DNA of 64,000 nucleotides, taken from the NCBI RefSeq assembly GCF_004193175.1, contig NZ_SAUH01000001.1, forward strand, positions 620,001-684,000, read 5' to 3'. The DNA comes from Streptomyces sp. RFCAC02. Lineage in GTDB: Bacteria > Actinomycetota > Actinomycetes > Streptomycetales > Streptomycetaceae. Under the pieces are notes generated by a model, which had not been told where the DNA came from, searched no databases, and was given only the letters and a program-made list of their open reading frames with translations. Below, piece after piece: positions 16,584 through 26,492 of the stretch; position 1 is the first letter of the stretch, and each line of letters starts with the position of its first letter. The translations under genes and the position numbers were made by a program.

Positions 16584-19118
16584 TCAGCCGCGCAGGGCGG
16601 CCCCCGTGCGCTGGGCGGCGACGGCCACCGCCGCCTCCCGCGCGGCGGTCAGCTCGTCCGCCGTCAGCGTCCGGTCCGGGGCGCGGAACCGCAGCGTGTA
16701 CGCGAGGGACTTGCGCCCCTCCCCGAGCTGCTCCCCGGTGAACACGTCGAACAGCCGCACCGACTCCAGCAGCTCGCCCGCGCCGTCGCGCAGCGCCGCC
16801 TCGACCGCGGCGGCGGGCACCGAGCCGTCCACCACGAGCGCCACGTCCTGGGTGGCCACGGGGAACGACGAGACGCGCGGCGCCTCGATCGCCCCGGTGC
16901 CCGCGCGCTCCAGCGCGTCCAGGTCGGCCTCCATCGCGCAGGTCCGCCCGGGCAGGCCGAGGGCCTTGATGACGCGCGGGTGCAGTTCGCCGGCGTGTCC
17001 GACGAGCGTCCGCTCGCCGTCGACGACGGTGTACAGCGCCGCGCAGCGGCCCGGGTGCCAGGGGGCGTACTGGGTGTTCTCGACGGAGAGGTCGGCCCCC
17101 GCCTCGGCGGCGACCGTACGGGCCGCCTCGACGGCGTCCGCCCAGTCCGCCGGGCGGCCGGGTCCCCACCAGCCCTGCGGCTCGCGCGCGCCGGCGAGCA
17201 CGACCGCGACGTGCCGCGGCTGGCGGGGCAGCGCGGCGTCGAGGGCGGCGATCTCGTCGTCGCCGGGCCGTGCGGTCACGGCGGGCCGGAAGGGCGGCGG
17301 CTCGTTGCCCGAGGGCAGGAAGACGAGGCCCGTCTCGAACAGGGCGACGTCCTGCGCGCCCCGCCCGTGGTTGCGCCGCAGGGCCTCCAGCAGGCCGGGG
17401 AGCAGCGTGGTGCGCAGCCCGGACTCCGTGTCGTCCAGCGGGTTGACGAGCCGGACGGTGCGGCGGCGCGCGTCGTCCGCGGGCAGGCCGAGGGCGTCGA
17501 GGCCGGCCTCGCCGACGAACGGGTAGTTCTGCGCCTCGACGTAGCCGGCGCCGGCGAGGGCGCGGCCCGTCCTGCGGTGCAGCCGCTGCCGCGGGGTCAG
17601 GCCGCGGCCGGCCGGCGGCCGCGGCAGCCGGGACGGCAGGGCGGCGTAGCCCTCCAGGCGGACGACCTCCTCGGCGAGGTCGTTCGGGTCGGTCAGGTCC
17701 GGGCGCCAGCTCGGCGGCGCGACGGTCAGCACGTCGCTGCCGGTGACCGTGCAGCCGACCTCCTGGAGGCGGCGGACGACGGTCTCGCGGCCGTAGGTCA
17801 CGCCGGCGACCTTGTCGGGGTGGTCGGCGGGGACGGTGATCGTCCGCCCGGCCGGCGCGCCGCCGACCTGGGTCACACCAGGGTCGGCGGTGCCGCCGCC
17901 GAGGAGGACCAGCAGGTCCACCGCGCGCTGCGCGGCAGCGGCGGCGGCCTCCGGGTCGGCGCCGCGCTCGAAGCGGCGGGACGCCTCGCTGGCGAGCTTG
18001 TGACGACGCGAGGTGCGGGCGATCGCCACCTGGTCGAAGTGCGCGGCCTCCAGGACGATGTCGGTGGTGCCGGTCACACCGGTGCCGCCGACGAGCGGTT
18101 CGGGGAGCGGCTCGGTGTCGGCGATCTCGGTGTCGGCGCCGCCCATGACCCCGGCGAGCGCGACCGGGCCGCTGTCGTCGGTGATCACGAGGTCCTCGGG
18201 GTCGAGGACGCGCTTCACGTCGTCCAGCGTGGTCAGCCGCTCCCCGGCCGCCGCGCGCCGTACGCCGAGCGGGCCGGTCAGACGGGCGCGGTCGTAGGCG
18301 TGGAGGGGCTGGCCGATCTCCAGCATCACGTAGTTCGTGATGTCGACGGGCAGCGAGATGGGGCGCATGCCGGCCTTCTGGAGGCGGCGGGTCAGCCACA
18401 GCGGCGAGCGCGCGCCGGGGCGCACGCCGGTGACCGCGCGCACGACGAGGCGGTCGCAGCCCGCCGGGTCGTCGACGCGTGCCGGGTAGCCCTCGCCGTT
18501 CGGCGCGGGCACGTCCAGCAGCGCCGGGTCGCGCAGCGGCAGCCCGTACGCGGTGGCCGTCTCGCGGGCGAGGCCGCGGAGGGAGAGGCAGTAGCCGCGG
18601 TCGGGGGTGACGGCGATGTCGAGGACCTCGTCCACCAGCTCCAGCAGCTCGATGGCGTCGGTGCCGGCCTCGTGCTCGGGCGGCAGGACGAGGATGCCGT
18701 CGTGGTCGTCGCCGATGCCCAGCTCGCGGACGGAGCAGATCATGCCCTCGGAGACCTTGCCGTACGTCTTGCGGGCGGAGATCTCGAAACCGCCGGGCAG
18801 CACGCCGCCGGGCAGGATGACGACGACCTTGTCGCCGACCTCGAAGTTGCTCGCGCCGCAGACGATGTTCTGCGGGTCGCCGGTGCCGTTGGCCCGGCCG
18901 ACGTCGACCTGGCAGTAGCGGATCGGCTTCTTGAACCCGGTCAGCTCCTCGATGGCGAGGACCCGGCCGACGACGAGCGGGCCGGTGAGGCCGTCACCGA
19001 GCCGCTCGACCGTCTCGACCTCGAGACCGGCGGAGATGAGCCGCTCCGCCACGTCGCGGCCGGTCGTGCCGGCCGGCAGGTCCACGTACTCGCGCAGCCA
19101 GGAAAGCGGGGCGCGCAT
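16584..19118 (-). CDS. pheT: Phenylalanine--tRNA ligase beta subunit
   Basis: The product is 844 residues, full length for PheT. The start [15 protein letters not shown] is typical. A tRNA-binding OB domain follows ([27 protein letters not shown]), then the B3/B4 editing core, the B5 domain ([18 protein letters not shown]), and a C-terminal ferredoxin-fold anticodon-binding domain ([20 protein letters not shown]). It pairs with PheS to charge tRNA-Phe. Its ATG overlaps the pheS stop by one base (TGATG), so it is translationally coupled. Confidence 0.97.
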   Translation of the reverse strand: MRAPLSWLREYVDLPAGTTGRDVAERLISAGLEVETVERLGDGLTGPLVVGRVLAIEELTGFKKPIRYCQVDVGRANGTGDPQNIVCGASNFEVGDKVVVILPGGVLPGGFEISARKTYGKVSEGMICSVRELGIGDDHDGILVLPPEHEAGTDAIELLELVDEVLDIAVTPDRGYCLSLRGLARETATAYGLPLRDPALLDVPAPNGEGYPARVDDPAGCDRLVVRAVTGVRPGARSPLWLTRRLQKAGMRPISLPVDITNYVMLEIGQPLHAYDRARLTGPLGVRRAAAGERLTTLDDVKRVLDPEDLVITDDSGPVALAGVMGGADTEIADTEPLPEPLVGGTGVTGTTDIVLEAAHFDQVAIARTSRRHKLASEASRRFERGADPEAAAAAAQRAVDLLVLLGGGTADPGVTQVGGAPAGRTITVPADHPDKVAGVTYGRETVVRRLQEVGCTVTGSDVLTVAPPSWRPDLTDPNDLAEEVVRLEGYAALPSRLPRPPAGRGLTPRQRLHRRTGRALAGAGYVEAQNYPFVGEAGLDALGLPADDARRRTVRLVNPLDDTESGLRTTLLPGLLEALRRNHGRGAQDVALFETGLVFLPSGNEPPPFRPAVTARPGDDEIAALDAALPRQPRHVAVVLAGAREPQGWWGPGRPADWADAVEAARTVAAEAGADLSVENTQYAPWHPGRCAALYTVVDGERTLVGHAGELHPRVIKALGLPGRTCAMEADLDALERAGTGAIEAPRVSSFPVATQDVALVVDGSVPAAAVEAALRDGAGELLESVRLFDVFTGEQLGEGRKSLAYTLRFRAPDRTLTADELTAAREAAVAVAAQRTGAALRG

Positions 19119-20263
19119 CAGATCTCCATCCCGAACGGCCGGGTGAACCGCACGTCACCCTCGATCATGTCTCGCATGTCCACGATGTTGTGGCGGAACA
19201 TCAGCAGCCGCTCCAGGCCGAAGCCGAACGCGAAGCCGCTGTACCTGTCGGGGTCGATGCCGCAGGCCACCAGGACCCGCGGGTTCACGACACCGCAGCC
19301 GCCCAGCTCGATCCAGCCCTCGCTCGAGCAGGTCCGGCAGGGGTGGTCCGGGTCGCCGACGGAGGCGCCGCGGCAGCGGAAGCAGACCATGTCCATCTCG
19401 GCGGACGGCTCGGTGAAGGGGAAGTAGTTCGGGCGCAGCCGGGTCGTCAGGCCGCTGCCGAACAGTTCCTGCACCATGTGGTCGAGGGTGCCCTTGAGGT
19501 CCGCCATCGTCAGGCCCTCGTCCACGGCGAGCAGCTCGACCTGGTTGAACACCGGGGTGTGGGTGGCGTCCAGCTCGTCCGTGCGGTAGACGCGGCCGGG
19601 GCAGATCACGTACAGCGGCGGGCGGCGCGTCAGCATCGTGCGGATCTGCACGGGCGAGGTGTGCGTGCGCAGGACGAGACCCGCCTCGTCGCCCGGGGTG
19701 CGGCCCTCGCGGCCGGGGTCGCCGCCGTCCGCGATGAAGAACGTGTCGTGGGTGGTGCGCGTGGGGTGGTCGGGGCCGATGTTGAGGGCGTCGAAGTTGA
19801 ACCAGTCGGCCTCCGCCTCGGGTCCCTCGGCGACCTCGTAGCCCATGGCGACGAAGATGTCCTCGACGCGCTCCGAGAGCGTCGTGAGGGGGTGCCGGGC
19901 GCCGGCGGGGCGCCGGCCGTACGGGAGGGTGACGTCCACGGCCTCCTCGACGAGGACGCGCTCGTCGCGCTCGGCCTCCAGCTCCGCCTGCCGGGCCGCG
20001 AGCGCCTTGCCGACCGCGCCGCGGGCCTGGCCCACGCGCCGTCCTGCGTCCGCCTTGGCGTGCGGCGGGAGGGCGCCGATCTCGCGGTTGGCGAGGGCGA
20101 GGGGCGAGCGGTCGCCGGTGTGGGCGATCTTGGCCTCGCGCAGGGCGTCGAGGCTCTCCGCCGCGGCGAACGCGGCCAGCGCGTCGTCCCGCGCGGCGTC
20201 GATGCGTTCCGGTTTCAGTGCCTCGACCTCGACTGGGTCGTACGACTTGTTGGGTGCCGACAT
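19118..20263 (-). CDS. pheS: Phenylalanine--tRNA ligase alpha subunit
   Basis: The product is 381 residues. An N-terminal coiled coil (AEFs such as [20 protein letters not shown]) precedes the class II catalytic core: motif 2 region [20 protein letters not shown], and motif 3 [19 protein letters not shown]. It forms the alpha2-beta2 enzyme with PheT. On the coding strand TAGACT (plus 20326-20331) lies about 63 bp before the start and could be the -10 element. I saw no T-box or clear attenuator in the leader. An in-frame earlier start is absent. Confidence 0.97.
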   Translation of the reverse strand: MSAPNKSYDPVEVEALKPERIDAARDDALAAFAAAESLDALREAKIAHTGDRSPLALANREIGALPPHAKADAGRRVGQARGAVGKALAARQAELEAERDERVLVEEAVDVTLPYGRRPAGARHPLTTLSERVEDIFVAMGYEVAEGPEAEADWFNFDALNIGPDHPTRTTHDTFFIADGGDPGREGRTPGDEAGLVLRTHTSPVQIRTMLTRRPPLYVICPGRVYRTDELDATHTPVFNQVELLAVDEGLTMADLKGTLDHMVQELFGSGLTTRLRPNYFPFTEPSAEMDMVCFRCRGASVGDPDHPCRTCSSEGWIELGGCGVVNPRVLVACGIDPDRYSGFAFGFGLERLLMFRHNIVDMRDMIEGDVRFTRPFGMEI

Positions 20264-20410
20264 CTCTTCCCGTGCTTCCGATTGGCTTGACGCCCCGCTG
20301 CGCGCCCCGGGGTGCCCGAGGACCGAGTCTAAGCGGGGGCGCGGGGGACTCGGTAAGCGGTGGCCGCCCGCGGGGCCACCACGGCGTCCGGTCCCCGGCC
20401 GGCGGCCGGG

Positions 20411-21490
20411 TCAGGCGAGGAACGCCGGGAGGCCCGCGGGCAGGGTGAATCGGAAGCGGGCGCCGCCCCGCGCCGAGCGGCCGACGGACACGGTGCCGCC
20501 GTGGGCCTCCACGATGCCCTTGACGATGTACAGGCCGAGGCCGGTGCCGCCCCGCGCACCGCCGCGCCAGAAACGCGTGAAGACCCGGTGCATGACATCC
20601 TCCGGGATGCCGGCGCCTTCGTCGCTCACGGTGGTTTCCAGTCCCTCGGGGCGGTCGTCGGTCGGCGGGAGTGCCCGCACGGTGATGGTGACGGTGCCGC
20701 CGCCGTGGCGCAAGGCGTTTTCCAGGAGGTTGCCGAGGACCTGGTCGAGCTTGCCCGGGTCGGCCCACAGCCACGGCAGCCCGTCGGCGAGGCGCAGCTC
20801 GAACCGGTCGGCCGGGAGGCCGCCGCCCGTCAGGCCGGCCACATGGCGGCGCACGGACTCGTCGAGCCGGACCGGCTCGCGGCGCAGCTCCAGGCGGCCG
20901 GACTCGATGCGGGAGACGTCGAGCAGTTCGGTGATGAGGCGGGTGACGCGGTCGGCGTCGCTGTCGACGGTCTGGAGCATCAGGCGCTTCTGGTCGTCGG
21001 TGAAGCGGTCCCACTTGTCGAGGAGCGTCGCGGTGAAGCCCTTCACGGAGGTGAGGGGGGAGCGCAGCTCGTGGGCCACCGTCGCGACCAGCTCGGCCTC
21101 GGTGCGCTCGGAGCGGCGCCGGGCGGCCGTGCCGCGCAGGGCGACGACGAGCCGGCTGACCGGCCCCGCCGGGCGGACCCGGACGTAGCGCGCGGTGACG
21201 AGCACGGTCCGGCCGTCGGGGAGGCGCAGGATGCGCTCGGGCTGCCCGGAGCGCGTGGCGAGACCGCCGTACGGGTCGGTGAGCCGCCACCAGCGGCGTC
21301 CCTCGGGGTCCTCCAGGGGCAGCGCGCGGTCGATGGGCGCGCCGATGGCCGTGGCGGCGGCGATGCCGGTGAGCCGGACGGCCTCCGCGTTGAAACAGGT
21401 GACCAGGCCCCGGTCGTCGGCGACGACGAGACCGTCGGGAAGCTCGTCAGGACGGAGGTCGCGCTCCTCCGCGCCGGCTGCGGAAACCAT
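20411..21490 (-). CDS. PAS-domain sensor histidine kinase
   Basis: This 359-residue kinase has no membrane segment. A PAS domain occupies ~10-120 (LPDGLVVADDRGLVTCFNAE). The HisKA H-box is VATVAHELRSPLTSVKGF (His near 141) and the HATPase domain shows LGNLLENALRHG, SDEGAGIPED and GGTGLGLYIVKG. No response regulator gene is adjacent; the NarL-type regulator at 56.6 kb is far away and orphan-looking. It lies between the SpoU methyltransferase and pheS, a Streptomyces-conserved position. GGGGAGAGGGG lies upstream of the ATG. Confidence 0.9.
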   Translation of the reverse strand: MVSAAGAEERDLRPDELPDGLVVADDRGLVTCFNAEAVRLTGIAAATAIGAPIDRALPLEDPEGRRWWRLTDPYGGLATRSGQPERILRLPDGRTVLVTARYVRVRPAGPVSRLVVALRGTAARRRSERTEAELVATVAHELRSPLTSVKGFTATLLDKWDRFTDDQKRLMLQTVDSDADRVTRLITELLDVSRIESGRLELRREPVRLDESVRRHVAGLTGGGLPADRFELRLADGLPWLWADPGKLDQVLGNLLENALRHGGGTVTITVRALPPTDDRPEGLETTVSDEGAGIPEDVMHRVFTRFWRGGARGGTGLGLYIVKGIVEAHGGTVSVGRSARGGARFRFTLPAGLPAFLA

Positions 21491-21620
21491 GCCCGTTCGC
21501 CCCTCTCCCCGTACGGGTCACCCTGTGTGTGCCGCGCGGGCCGGCGAGTGCCCGGCGGTGCGCGGCCCCGGTGCCGTTGATCCCTTCCCCGCCGGGGGCG
21601 TGAACACCGGGCGGGCGGGG

Positions 21621-22481
21621 TCAGGCCCCGGTCGCACGGCAGCCGCCGGGGGCGCGCTGGGCGCGGGCCGAGGCGTACAGGCACACGGCGGCGGCGGTGG
21701 CGAGGTTCAGGCTCTCGGCGCTGCCGTGGATCGGGACGCGGACCACGGCGTCGGCGAGCGCCCTGGTCTCCTCGGGCAGGCCCCACGCCTCGTTCCCGAA
21801 GATCCAGGCGGTCGGGCCGCCCATGGCGCCGGCGTCCAGCTCGGCGTCGAGGTCGCGGTCGCCGCCGCCGTCGCCGGCGAGCACCCGCACGCCCGCGCCG
21901 GCGAGACCGCGCACGGCCTCGTCCACGGGCACGCCGATGGCCACGGGCAGGTGGAACAGGCTGCCGACGGAGGCGCGCACGGCCTTCGGGTTGTACGGGT
22001 CGACCGACGCGTCGGTGAGGATCACGGCGTCGGCGCCCGCCGCGTCGGCGCAGCGCAGGACGGTGCCGGCGTTCCCCGGGTCGCGGACGTGCGCGAGGAC
22101 GGCGACCAGGCGGGGCCGCGCGGCGAGCACGGCGGCCAGCGGGCGGTCGAGGAAGCGGCAGACGCCGACGAGCCCCTGCGGGGTGACCGTCTGCGAGATC
22201 CCGTCGACCACGGCGGGGTCGGCGAGGTGCACGGGGACGCCCTCGGCGGCGGCGGCGTCCAGGAGGTCGCCGTGCCGGCCGGCGGCCTCCGGGGTGGCGA
22301 ACAGCTCGACCAGGGTGGCGCCCCCGTCGTCCGCGCGATGTCCGACGGCCTCCCGCACGGCCTGGGGGCCCTCGGCGAGGAAGCGGCGCTCCTTGCCGCG
22401 GAAGCTGCGCTTGGCGAGGCGCCGGGCGGCGGTGACGCGCGGGGAGCGGGGGGAGATCAGCGGGTCGGCCGGGCGGCCCAT
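21621..22481 (-). CDS. TrmH/SpoU-family RNA 2'-O-methyltransferase
   Basis: The product is 286 residues. The N-terminal substrate-binding domain includes RLAKRSFRGKERRFLAEGPQ. The C-terminal SPOUT domain has motif 1 VLAHVRDPGNAGTVLRCADA, motif 2 WIFGNEAWGLPEE and motif 3 VRVPIHGSAESLNLATAAAV, which form the trefoil-knot AdoMet site. It most likely methylates 23S rRNA. I preferred the ATG at 22481 over a GTG at 22493 because the AGGGAAGG site abuts the GTG but is 11 bases from the ATG. It lies downstream of rplT, separated by a hairpin. Confidence 0.9.
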   Translation of the reverse strand: MGRPADPLISPRSPRVTAARRLAKRSFRGKERRFLAEGPQAVREAVGHRADDGGATLVELFATPEAAGRHGDLLDAAAAEGVPVHLADPAVVDGISQTVTPQGLVGVCRFLDRPLAAVLAARPRLVAVLAHVRDPGNAGTVLRCADAAGADAVILTDASVDPYNPKAVRASVGSLFHLPVAIGVPVDEAVRGLAGAGVRVLAGDGGGDRDLDAELDAGAMGGPTAWIFGNEAWGLPEETRALADAVVRVPIHGSAESLNLATAAAVCLYASARAQRAPGGCRATGA

Positions 22482-22535
22482 GGACTCGTACACCTTCCCT
22501 GGTGGGTGCGGCAGCGGGCGGAGCCGGCGCCGGAA

Positions 22536-22574
22536 GCACCGGACCCGCAGGCCGGGGGCCTGCGGGTCCGGTGC
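22536..22574 (-). terminator. Terminator of the infC-rpmI-rplT operon
   Basis: GCACCGGACCCGCAGGCC at 22536-22553 pairs perfectly with 22557-22574 over a three-base loop, an 18-bp stem. It lies 31 bp past the rplT stop on the transcribed strand and before the methyltransferase gene. No U tract follows. Confidence 0.8.
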
Positions 22575-22604
22575 GGGTGCGGGGCGACGCGGGGCGTCGC
22601 TCGC

Positions 22605-22991
22605 TCAGGCGGCGGCCCGGGGGGCGTTGACGTCGCTGGGGAGGGCCTTCTGGGCCGTCTCCACCAGGACCGCGAACGCGTTCGGGTCGTTGACCGCGAG
22701 CTCGGCCAGCATCTTGCGGTCCACCTCGATCTCAGCGGCCTTCAGGCCCTGGATGAACCGGTTGTAGGTGATGCCGTTGGCGCGGGCGGCGGCGTTGATG
22801 CGCTGGATCCACAGCTGCCGGAAGTCGCCCTTGCGCTTCTTGCGGTCGTTGTAGTTGTAGACGAGGGAGTGGGTGACCTGCTCCTTCGCCTTGCGGTACA
22901 GGCGGGAGCGCTGGCCGCGGTAGCCGCTGGCCTGCTCGAGGACCGCCCGGCGCTTCTTGTGGGCGTTGACCGCCCGCTTGACGCGTGCCAC
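22605..22991 (-). CDS. rplT: Large-subunit ribosomal protein bL20
   Basis: The product is 128 residues and starts at GTG with an AAGGAG site. The basic N-terminal helix ([20 protein letters not shown]) and the globular part ([20 protein letters not shown]) are typical of L20, an early 50S assembly protein and, in other bacteria, a repressor of its own operon. It is the last gene of infC-rpmI-rplT, 111 bp after rpmI. Confidence 0.97.
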   Translation of the reverse strand: MARVKRAVNAHKKRRAVLEQASGYRGQRSRLYRKAKEQVTHSLVYNYNDRKKRKGDFRQLWIQRINAAARANGITYNRFIQGLKAAEIEVDRKMLAELAVNDPNAFAVLVETAQKALPSDVNAPRAAA

Positions 22992-23102
22992 GTGAGTACT
23001 CCTTGCAGCGGGGCCGCGGAACGTGCGCGCGGCCCGGAAACGGATGGGTCCCGGTCGGTGCGGGGCGCGTGGCGGCACGGTCGGCCGCCGGACGCGCCCG
23101 GC

Positions 23103-23297
23103 TCACATGCCGAGAAGCTTCTTGATCCTCTTGGCGTCCGCCGGGGCCGTCTCCGTCGTGCCCGCGAGGCGGCGGGTCAGCGTGGAGGACTTGTGCTCCA
23201 GGTAGTGACGGCGACCGGCGCGCTGGCGCATCACCTTGCCGGAACCAGTGACCTTGAAGCGCTTACTGGTGCCGCTGTGCGTCTTGTTCTTCGGCAT
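23103..23297 (-). CDS. rpmI: Large-subunit ribosomal protein bL35
   Basis: The product is 64 residues, the canonical length. The sequence [20 protein letters not shown] is diagnostic of L35, and the basic C-terminal end ([10 protein letters not shown]) is normal. It is the middle gene of the operon, 70 bp downstream of infC. A GC-rich imperfect hairpin lies in that gap (GCGCGCCC at 23333 with GGGCGCGC at 23353). Confidence 0.97.
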   Translation of the reverse strand: MPKNKTHSGTSKRFKVTGSGKVMRQRAGRRHYLEHKSSTLTRRLAGTTETAPADAKRIKKLLGM

Positions 23298-23367
23298 GTC
23301 GCCGTTCTCTCCTCGTCCTCTTCACTTGCGGTGCGCGCCCCCGTGCGGGGGCGGGCGCGCCAGGGGG

Positions 23368-23994
23368 TCAGGCTGTCGCGCTGCCCTGCTGCTGACGCTC
23401 GCCCTGCTGCTGGCGCTCGGCCTGCTGCCGCTCGGCCTTGCGGGCGGCCTGGGCCTCCCGGGCCTCGGCCATGGCCTCGGTCTTCTTCTTGTGCGGACCG
23501 AGAACCATGATCATGTTCCGGCCGTCCTGCTTGGGGTTGGACTCGACGAAGCCCAGATCCTGCACGTCCTCGGCGAGCCGCTGCAGCAGCCGGTAGCCCA
23601 GCTCGGGGCGGGACTGCTCACGACCGCGGAACATGATCGTGATCTTGACCTTGTCCCCCTGCTTCAGGAACCGGACGACATGACCCTTCTTGGTGTCGTA
23701 GTCGTGCGGGTCGATCTTCGGCCGGAGCTTCATCTCCTTGATCACCGTGTGCGCCTGGTTCTTGCGCGCCTCACGGGCCTTCATGGCCGACTCGTACTTG
23801 AACTTTCCGTAGTCCATGAGCTTGCACACCGGCGGGCGGGCGGTCGCCGCCACCTCGACGAGGTCCAGGTCGTACTCCTGGGCAAGCTCCAGGGCCTTGG
23901 CAAGCGGCACGATGCCGACCTGCTCGCCGCTGGGACCGACGAGTCGCACCTCGGGGACGCGAATCCGGTCGTTGATACGGGGCTCGGCGCTGAT
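23368..23994 (-). CDS. infC: Translation initiation factor IF-3, probable AUC start codon
   Basis: The product is 208 residues. [20 protein letters not shown] begins the N-domain. The linker contains [20 protein letters not shown], the C-domain ends in [14 protein letters not shown], and a Gln-rich tail ([19 protein letters not shown]) follows. No ATG, GTG or TTG is near the conserved start. An AGGAGG sequence lies four bases before the ATC of ISAEPR, so an AUC start is likely. This parallels the AUU of E. coli infC, which lets IF-3 repress itself. An in-frame GTG at 24018 is the alternative but lacks such a ribosome site. Confidence 0.93.
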   Translation of the reverse strand: MSAEPRINDRIRVPEVRLVGPSGEQVGIVPLAKALELAQEYDLDLVEVAATARPPVCKLMDYGKFKYESAMKAREARKNQAHTVIKEMKLRPKIDPHDYDTKKGHVVRFLKQGDKVKITIMFRGREQSRPELGYRLLQRLAEDVQDLGFVESNPKQDGRNMIMVLGPHKKKTEAMAEAREAQAARKAERQQAERQQQGERQQQGSATA

Positions 23995-24078
23995 GGGGCC
24001 TCCTCGGTTGCGCCGCACGGATGCCTGGCGGACAGCCGTGCCGGTAGTTCTTCTGCGGACCGCCGCCCGAGAGACGCG

Positions 24079-24108
24079 AAAACGCCCCGGACGGCACGCT
24101 GGCGGGGC
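24079..24108 (-). promoter_or_regulatory. Terminator-like attenuator hairpin in the infC leader
   Basis: In the transcript direction GCCCCG (plus 24103-24108) can pair with CGGGGC (plus 24084-24089) over a 13-base loop, followed directly by G and UUUU (plus 24079-24082). It lies 85-115 bases before the AUC start inside a roughly 250-base leader. Leader control of infC operons is known in other phyla. This hairpin is read directly from the sequence, but its function is inferred. Confidence 0.45.
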
Positions 24109-24362
24109 TCCACAGACCGGGAGCACCACCGCAGTGTGTCGCGGGGCGCAGCCTGACCATTGACCTGCCGACCCGGGGGGCCGGGAGGTGGGAGCGCGGA
24201 GCCTCCACTTGCGGGCCGGGCACATGGGTGTCCGGCCGGTCCCTTCCAGGTTACACCACGTGCGATACCACCGCGGTGGCGCGGGGGCGCGCCCCCGCGC
24301 GGGCGGACGGCGGCGGGGAGCGGCGGCGGGACGTCCCCGACCGTCCCCTTAAGGTGGGGCGC

Positions 24363-24758
24363 ATGAGCGACGCCGACACGTCCCCGTCCCCCGCACCGTC
24401 CACCGCCGGCGACGGCGCCGAAGCGCCCGACGTCACCGGACTGACCCGTGACATCGCGGACGTGCCGGCGGTCGAGGTGATCACGACCCTCGCCGTCCAC
24501 CTGATGAGCTCCGCCGCGGTGAACCTGGGCCTGGCCGAGGACGGCGAGCGCCACAAGGACCTGGACGAGGCCAGGAAGCTGATCACGGCGCTCGCCGGTC
24601 TGGTGACGGCCGCCGCGCCCGAGGTCGGCTCCTACCACGCGGCGCCCCTGCGGGACGGGCTGAAGTCGCTCCAGCTCGCGTTCCGCGAGGCGTCCGCCGT
24701 GCCGGACGCGCCGGGGCAGGGGCCGGGCGAGAAGTTCACCGGTCCCGTGCTCGGCTAG
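24363..24758 (+). CDS. DUF1844 protein
   Basis: The product is 131 residues. A low-complexity Ser/Pro/Ala N-terminus of ~35 residues precedes a DUF1844 helix pair (VEVITTLAVHLMSSAAVNLG and DLDEARKLITALAGLVTAAA). The function of DUF1844 is unknown. Actinobacterial genomes keep it next to infC, divergently as here. The end overlaps the convergent aquaporin gene by 23 bp. GGTGGGG precedes the ATG. Confidence 0.85.
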   Translation: MSDADTSPSPAPSTAGDGAEAPDVTGLTRDIADVPAVEVITTLAVHLMSSAAVNLGLAEDGERHKDLDEARKLITALAGLVTAAAPEVGSYHAAPLRDGLKSLQLAFREASAVPDAPGQGPGEKFTGPVLG

Positions 24759-25482
24759 CGCGCAGCCGCGACAGGTCGCTCAGCCACTCCTCGTCCTGTG
24801 CGTGGACGAGGCGGTGCACGACCACCGCGACCGCCGCGCCCACGAGGGGCGCCACGATGAACAGCCACACCTGCGAGATCGCGGAACCGACCGCGAAGAG
24901 GGCCGGCATGAAGCTGCGGGCCGGGTTCACGCCGGCCCCGGTGAGCGGGATGCCGACGAGGTTGATCACGGCCAGGGTGAGACCGAGCGGGACGCCGTCC
25001 CAGCCGCGCGCGGTGAAACCCCGCGTGACGCTGAGGTAGACGAACACCAGCAGGAACGTCAGCAGCACCTCGAAGACGAATGCCCCGCCGAGCGAGAGCC
25101 CGACGGCCGAGCGGTCGCCGTACCCGTTGCTGCCGAACGCGCCGTGGGTGCTGAGCCCGGGGACCTGGTGGGCCACGAGGAAGAGCAGCGCCGCGCCGAT
25201 GGCGGCGCCGATGAACTGCGCGATCCAGTAGCCGACCGCGGTGCGCACGTCCATGCGGCCCGCCAGGAGCATGCCTAGGGTGACCGCGGGGTTGACGTGC
25301 GCGCCGGATATGGGGCCGAAGAGCTGGACCAGCGCGAGCAGGGTGAAGCCGAAGGCCAGGGCGATGCCGAGACTGCCGATGAACTCACCGGCCAGCACCG
25401 CCGAGCCCACGGCGAAGAAGACGAGGATCAGGGTTCCGACCAGCTCGGCCGCGAGCGGCTGCGCTTCGGTCTCCGCGGACAT
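24736..25482 (-). CDS. Aquaporin (MIP family, AqpZ-like)
   Basis: The product is 248 residues with six membrane helices. Both pore motifs are intact: HVNPAVTLG in the first half and GVNPARSFM in the second. The residue after NPAR is Ser rather than the Asp of glycerol facilitators, pointing to a water channel. The C-terminus is charged and cytoplasmic. The gene is single, and its 3' end overlaps the DUF1844 gene. A second MIP protein, GlpF, is encoded at 63 kb. Confidence 0.9.
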   Translation of the reverse strand: MSAETEAQPLAAELVGTLILVFFAVGSAVLAGEFIGSLGIALAFGFTLLALVQLFGPISGAHVNPAVTLGMLLAGRMDVRTAVGYWIAQFIGAAIGAALLFLVAHQVPGLSTHGAFGSNGYGDRSAVGLSLGGAFVFEVLLTFLLVFVYLSVTRGFTARGWDGVPLGLTLAVINLVGIPLTGAGVNPARSFMPALFAVGSAISQVWLFIVAPLVGAAVAVVVHRLVHAQDEEWLSDLSRLRASRARDR

Positions 25483-25609
25483 GGCGCCCTCCTGCTGCCG
25501 ACACAGTTGGTGACGTGGGTGACGTGGGTGTCTCCGGCAGTCTCCGGCGGCGCTGTGCGCCCCGCACGCGGGCGGGTGCGTTCGGGTGACGGGCGCGGGG
25601 CCGCGGCCG

Positions 25610-26344
25610 TCAGGTGGCGCGGCGGTACGTCGGGGTGCCCGGCAGGGACGTGCCGGGCGGGAGGACGGCGAGGTCGAGGCCCCGTACGAGGTGGGTGCGC
25701 AGCACGGGGTCGGCGGCCAGGCCGCGGGCGACGCGCGGTACGGCCGTGCCCGCGGGCACGGCGGGGTCGAGGACGAGGGCGAGGGTGCCGTCCGCCGTGC
25801 CGCCGGGGACGAGCCGGGCCGCGAGCACGGCGGGTTCGCCGCGCAGGACGGCGGTGACGGCCTCGGTGACGGCGGGCGCCGAGACGGCCGGGGTGCCGGC
25901 GGTGATGACGGTGCGCAGGGCGGCGCCGGACAGTTCGTACGCGACGGGGCCGGCGACGTCCACGACGAGGGCGCCCGCGTTCTCCTGGACGGCGGCGCGC
26001 AGCGCCTGGTCGGTGGTGACGGCGACGGGCCGCGCGTCGGGCCGCCAGCGGGCGAGCGTTCCGGTGGCGGTGAAGACCGGCAGGGCGCGCCGGCCGTCCG
26101 GCAGGGCCAGGGTGAGGACGGCCATGTCGCTGGTCTTCTCGCGCCGCAGCCCGTCGGGGCCCTCCTCCGCCTCGCCGAGGACGGCGACGACCGGGACGAG
26201 GAGACGCGCGCCGGTGAGGGCGGTGAGGAGGGCGGGTTCGGCGGACGGGTCGGCGGCCCAGTCCGCGAGCGCCCGGCGCAGCGCGGGGTCGGCGGAGCCG
26301 TCGTCGCCGGCGAACGCGGGCTGCGGGATGTTCTTGAGAGCCAC
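25610..26344 (-). CDS. SseB family protein
   Basis: The product is 244 residues with two SseB-like halves. The first contains LLVPVVAVLGEAEEG, SDMAVLTLALPDGRRALPVF and TGTLARWRPDARPVAV, the hallmark of the N-terminal SseB domain; the second half repeats the fold with less conserved sequence. Function is unproven; SseB was named in enteric bacteria in connection with rhodanese-like activity, which is not evident here. It is cytoplasmic and monocistronic, divergent from the serine hydrolase. Confidence 0.8.
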   Translation of the reverse strand: MALKNIPQPAFAGDDGSADPALRRALADWAADPSAEPALLTALTGARLLVPVVAVLGEAEEGPDGLRREKTSDMAVLTLALPDGRRALPVFTATGTLARWRPDARPVAVTTDQALRAAVQENAGALVVDVAGPVAYELSGAALRTVITAGTPAVSAPAVTEAVTAVLRGEPAVLAARLVPGGTADGTLALVLDPAVPAGTAVPRVARGLAADPVLRTHLVRGLDLAVLPPGTSLPGTPTYRRAT

Positions 26345-26492
26345 GCGACGAGCCTAGTGCCGCGGGGGCGTGCGCCGCCGGGCTCCGGGCCGCGCGCGGG
26401 CCGGGTGCGCTGTGAGGCGCGTCACCCTCCGGTTGCCCGTTCTTGACGACGGTGGCCGTGACGTGCGCGGAAGGCCGGGATACGGTGCGGAC

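Noticed and set aside
20264..20410. T-box or attenuator upstream of pheS
   Set aside because: The 147-bp leader lacks the T-box core and antiterminator bulge; the GC hairpin near 20360 is better explained as the end of the upstream kinase transcript.
23771..24223. Leader peptide ORF overlapping the start of infC
   Set aside because: The frame runs far into infC in a different phase and has no ribosome site; it is a shadow, not an attenuation peptide.
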